Source of the DNA: Pseudomonadota bacterium
GTDB lineage: Bacteria; Pseudomonadota; Alphaproteobacteria; Acetobacterales; Acetobacteraceae
DNA: 5,869 bases
Direction of reading: 5' to 3'
NCBI GenBank assembly: GCA_021805485.1
Contig: JAJZFF010000296.1
Location: 1-5,869, forward strand
This document shows, in pieces, positions 5,673 through 5,869 of this stretch. Both the position numbers and the translations under genes were made by a program. Under the pieces are notes generated by a model that saw only the letters and a list, made by a program, of their open reading frames with translations, had not been told where the DNA came from and did not search any database. Every line of letters starts with the position of its first letter. The first letter of the stretch is position 1.

Positions 5673-5869
5673 AAGCCGCGCTTCTCGCCCTGGCGCTGCT
5701 GATACCGCCGGCCTTCGCGGGCGAGCCGCCGGCAGGCGACGGATCGGCCGCCTCGCCCGGCACGGGCATGCTGCAGATGCCGGCGGGCAGCGTCGCCGGC
5801 GTGCTCGGCGAGACCGTCCATGGCGCGGACGGCAAGGAGATGGGCCGCCTCGTCGATGCCGTGGTCGAC
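5669..5869 (+). CDS. Exported PRC-barrel domain protein (partial, 3' end outside window)
   Basis: Only the first 67 codons are present and the frame is open to the right edge. The N-terminus MKAALLALALLIPPAFA (1-17) is a short Sec-type signal peptide with a plausible signal peptidase I site after Ala-Phe-Ala. A Gly/Pro/Ser-rich linker follows (18-40). Residues 44-67 (GVLGETVHGADGKEMGRLVD, then AVVD) look like the opening strands of a PRC-barrel domain, the beta-barrel named after the photosynthetic reaction centre H subunit and also found in RimM. The mature protein would lie in the periplasm or envelope; its role is unknown. ATG 5669 overlaps the YbaK-like stop by four bases, making it a probable member of the same operon. 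The domain call rests on about two strands, so it is moderate. Confidence 0.7.
   Translation, partial: MKAALLALALLIPPAFAGEPPAGDGSAASPGTGMLQMPAGSVAGVLGETVHGADGKEMGRLVDAVVD

Overview
The window is GC-rich chromosomal DNA (roughly 70% G+C by eye). It carries a recognisable bacterial core cluster, rpmH-rnpA-yidD-yidC-engB, on the + strand. The gene order, the GC-rich coding style, a lysine in place of the usual YidC membrane arginine, and the downstream DUF1045 and YbaK/EbsC proteins fit an alphaproteobacterium, possibly of the Rhodospirillales/Acetobacteraceae type. The taxon is inferred and not proven.

Layout: positions 1-1199 (- strand) hold most of a class I pyridine nucleotide-disulfide oxidoreductase that resembles mercuric reductase/dihydrolipoamide dehydrogenase; its C-terminus lies beyond the left edge. 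A divergent gap of about 100 bp follows (1200-1299), with a good sigma70-type promoter candidate for the + strand genes. Next come rpmH (1300-1434), rnpA (1450-1800), yidD (1797-2063), yidC (2063-3796), engB (3793-4431), a DUF1045 2H-phosphoesterase-like protein (4434-5129), a YbaK/EbsC-family aminoacyl-tRNA deacylase-like protein (about 5166-5672), and the first 67 codons of a secreted or periplasmic PRC-barrel protein (5669 to the right edge).

The + strand genes are packed as one probable operon. Four of the seven junctions overlap by 1-4 bases (rnpA/yidD, yidD/yidC, yidC/engB, YbaK/PRC) and one gap is only 2 bp, so translational coupling is likely. Six of the eight + strand genes appear to start at GTG. 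The products share a theme: a ribosomal protein (L34), tRNA 5' maturation (RNase P protein), membrane protein insertion (YidD, YidC) and 50S assembly (EngB). The YbaK-like protein adds probable aminoacyl-tRNA quality control, and the 2H-type protein may act on a cyclic phosphodiester or RNA end.

This is mostly an ordinary, well-known region and I see no convincing new multi-gene system. The most notable points are an 18-bp imperfect tandem duplication across the yidC stop/engB start that duplicates the candidate engB start codon, and a DUF1045 gene placed in the RNA/translation operon rather than beside visible phosphonate genes. I see no tRNA, rRNA, CRISPR array, insertion sequence or rho-independent terminator in the window.
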